From Bifidobacteriaceae bacterium (GTDB taxonomy: Bacteria > Actinomycetota > Actinomycetes > Actinomycetales > WQXJ01): a DNA stretch of 5,382 nt. The position numbers were made by a program, and so were the translations under genes. The notes under the pieces were generated by a model that was not told the origin of the DNA, searched no databases, and saw nothing but the letters and a program-made list of their open reading frames with translations. Where the stretch lies: NCBI GenBank assembly GCA_031256885.1, contig JAIRPS010000024.1, forward strand, positions 1 through 5,382. The letters are read 5' to 3'. Positions within the stretch are counted from its first letter, which is position 1. Each line of letters begins with the position of its first letter. Below are positions 4,624-5,382 of this stretch, piece after piece.

Positions 4624-5382
4624 GTGACTACTGCAAACCAGTCTGCCAACGCCAACCGGGCGCTGCCCAGCCAGCCGACCATTCCCGTAGTGCCTGAACG
4701 TCCGGCTCTTGAAGGCCTTGAAGACCGCTGGGATGCCACTTGGCAAGCCCAAGGCACCTACCGGTTTGTTCGGCCAGCCAGCCGCAAGCAGGTTTACTCG
4801 ATTGACACTCCGCCACCGACTGTTTCTGGCTCCTTACATGTTGGGCATGTGTTTTCATACACCCACACTGATGTGATTGCCCGCTTCCAGCGGATGCGCG
4901 GCCTGTCCGTGTTTTACCCTATGGGCTGGGATGACAACGGTTTGCCCACCGAACGGCGCGTCCAAAACTATTTTGGGGTACGTTGCGATCCGTCGCTGCC
5001 GTACCAACCCGACTTCAGCCCACCGCGTCAAGGCGGCGGTGGATCAACTAAAGCAGCAGATGAAGTTCCAATTTCCCGCCGCAATTTTGTTGAGTTATGC
5101 GAAAAGCTTTCCGCTGAGGATGAAGTGCATTTTGAGCGGCTTTGGCGTCACCTCGGTTTGTCAGTTGACTGGACTCAGACATCTCAAACAATTGACGATG
5201 ACGCTCGGGCCACCTCCCAGAAAGCTTTCCTTCGGAATCTGGAACGTGGGGAGGCTTATCAAGCTGAAGCACCAACCATGTGGGATGTCACTTTCCGCAC
5301 TGCCGTTGCGCAAGCTGAAATGGAAGACCGCGAACGGCCCGGCGCTTACCACCGGGTTGGTTTCCTCTCCGAGCTAACTGGT
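4624..5382 (+). CDS. valS: Valine-tRNA ligase (valyl-tRNA synthetase), N-terminal part
   Basis: ValS is a class I aminoacyl-tRNA synthetase that charges tRNA-Val in the cytosol. The 253 codons present are all in frame and run off the right edge, so the editing domain, KMSKS and anticodon-binding parts are not visible. After a low-complexity leader (1-25), LEGLEDRWDATWQAQGTY (29-46) opens the core. The ATP-binding HIGH motif is HVGH (72-75) within YSIDTPPPTVSGSLHVGHV (58-76), followed by MGWDDNGLPTERRVQNYFGV (100-119). The start is GTG at 4624: an in-frame TAA lies at 4612-4614, and the first in-frame ATG is inside the catalytic domain (codon 91). No Shine-Dalgarno is present; GATAAT ends 8 nt upstream. 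A Gly-rich stretch (RQGGGGSTK, 135-143) sits in a linker just before PISRRNFVELCE. The wording resembles actinobacterial and archaeal-like ValS rather than the E. coli form; that subtype is recalled knowledge. Confidence 0.96.
   Translation, partial: MTTANQSANANRALPSQPTIPVVPERPALEGLEDRWDATWQAQGTYRFVRPASRKQVYSIDTPPPTVSGSLHVGHVFSYTHTDVIARFQRMRGLSVFYPMGWDDNGLPTERRVQNYFGVRCDPSLPYQPDFSPPRQGGGGSTKAADEVPISRRNFVELCEKLSAEDEVHFERLWRHLGLSVDWTQTSQTIDDDARATSQKAFLRNLERGEAYQAEAPTMWDVTFRTAVAQAEMEDRERPGAYHRVGFLSELTG

Noticed and set aside
4877..5377. 166-codon open frame on the plus strand inside valS
   Set aside because: It is in a different frame from valS across a region where the valS frame gives uninterrupted family motifs (GWDDNGLPTER, PISRRNF). 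It has no ribosome site and no recognisable domain.
1..5382. Undescribed defence, mobile or biosynthetic system
   Set aside because: All long coding regions are recognisable housekeeping enzymes with intact motifs. No integrase, transposase, CRISPR repeats, att-like repeats or sharp composition shift was seen.

Overview
The window looks like ordinary chromosomal housekeeping DNA from a bacterium with a moderate GC content (mid-50s % by eye), most likely an actinobacterium. Four things point that way. The purD, purC and valS starts are all GTG. TANNNT-type -10 hexamers lie only 6-8 nt upstream of several start codons, the arrangement expected for leaderless mRNAs. The N-terminal text of ValS has the form I associate with actinobacterial enzymes. 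FGAM synthase is of the separate PurS/PurQ type. I cannot name the genus.

Layout from left to right. At 1-97 (minus strand) is the start of a secreted protein, of which only the signal peptide and a few residues are visible. Then come purQ (145-849), purS (846-1097) and purC (1112-2101), a tight minus-strand cluster with a 14-nt purC-purS gap and a 4-nt purS-purQ overlap. A 197-nt gap with a purC promoter candidate separates these from purD (2299-3555, minus). After a 158-nt gap comes an aldo/keto reductase (3714-4553, minus). A short divergent intergenic region (4554-4623) follows, and valS (from 4624, plus) runs off the right edge.

How the genes work together. PurD makes GAR (step 2 of de novo IMP synthesis). 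PurQ and PurS are the glutaminase and bridging subunits of FGAM synthase (step 4), and PurC makes SAICAR. The catalytic subunit PurL is not in the window, and the gene just downstream of purQ is not purL. The aldo/keto reductase and ValS have no evident link to purine synthesis.

Overall reading: I see no defence system, mobile element, CRISPR array, RNA gene or novel multi-gene system here. The points worth a second look are small: a recurring leaderless-promoter layout, an 8-bp direct repeat between the divergent AKR and valS genes, a 12-bp palindrome in the purD promoter region, a revised purS start, an N-terminal extension on PurC, and a secreted-protein gene where purL might be expected.
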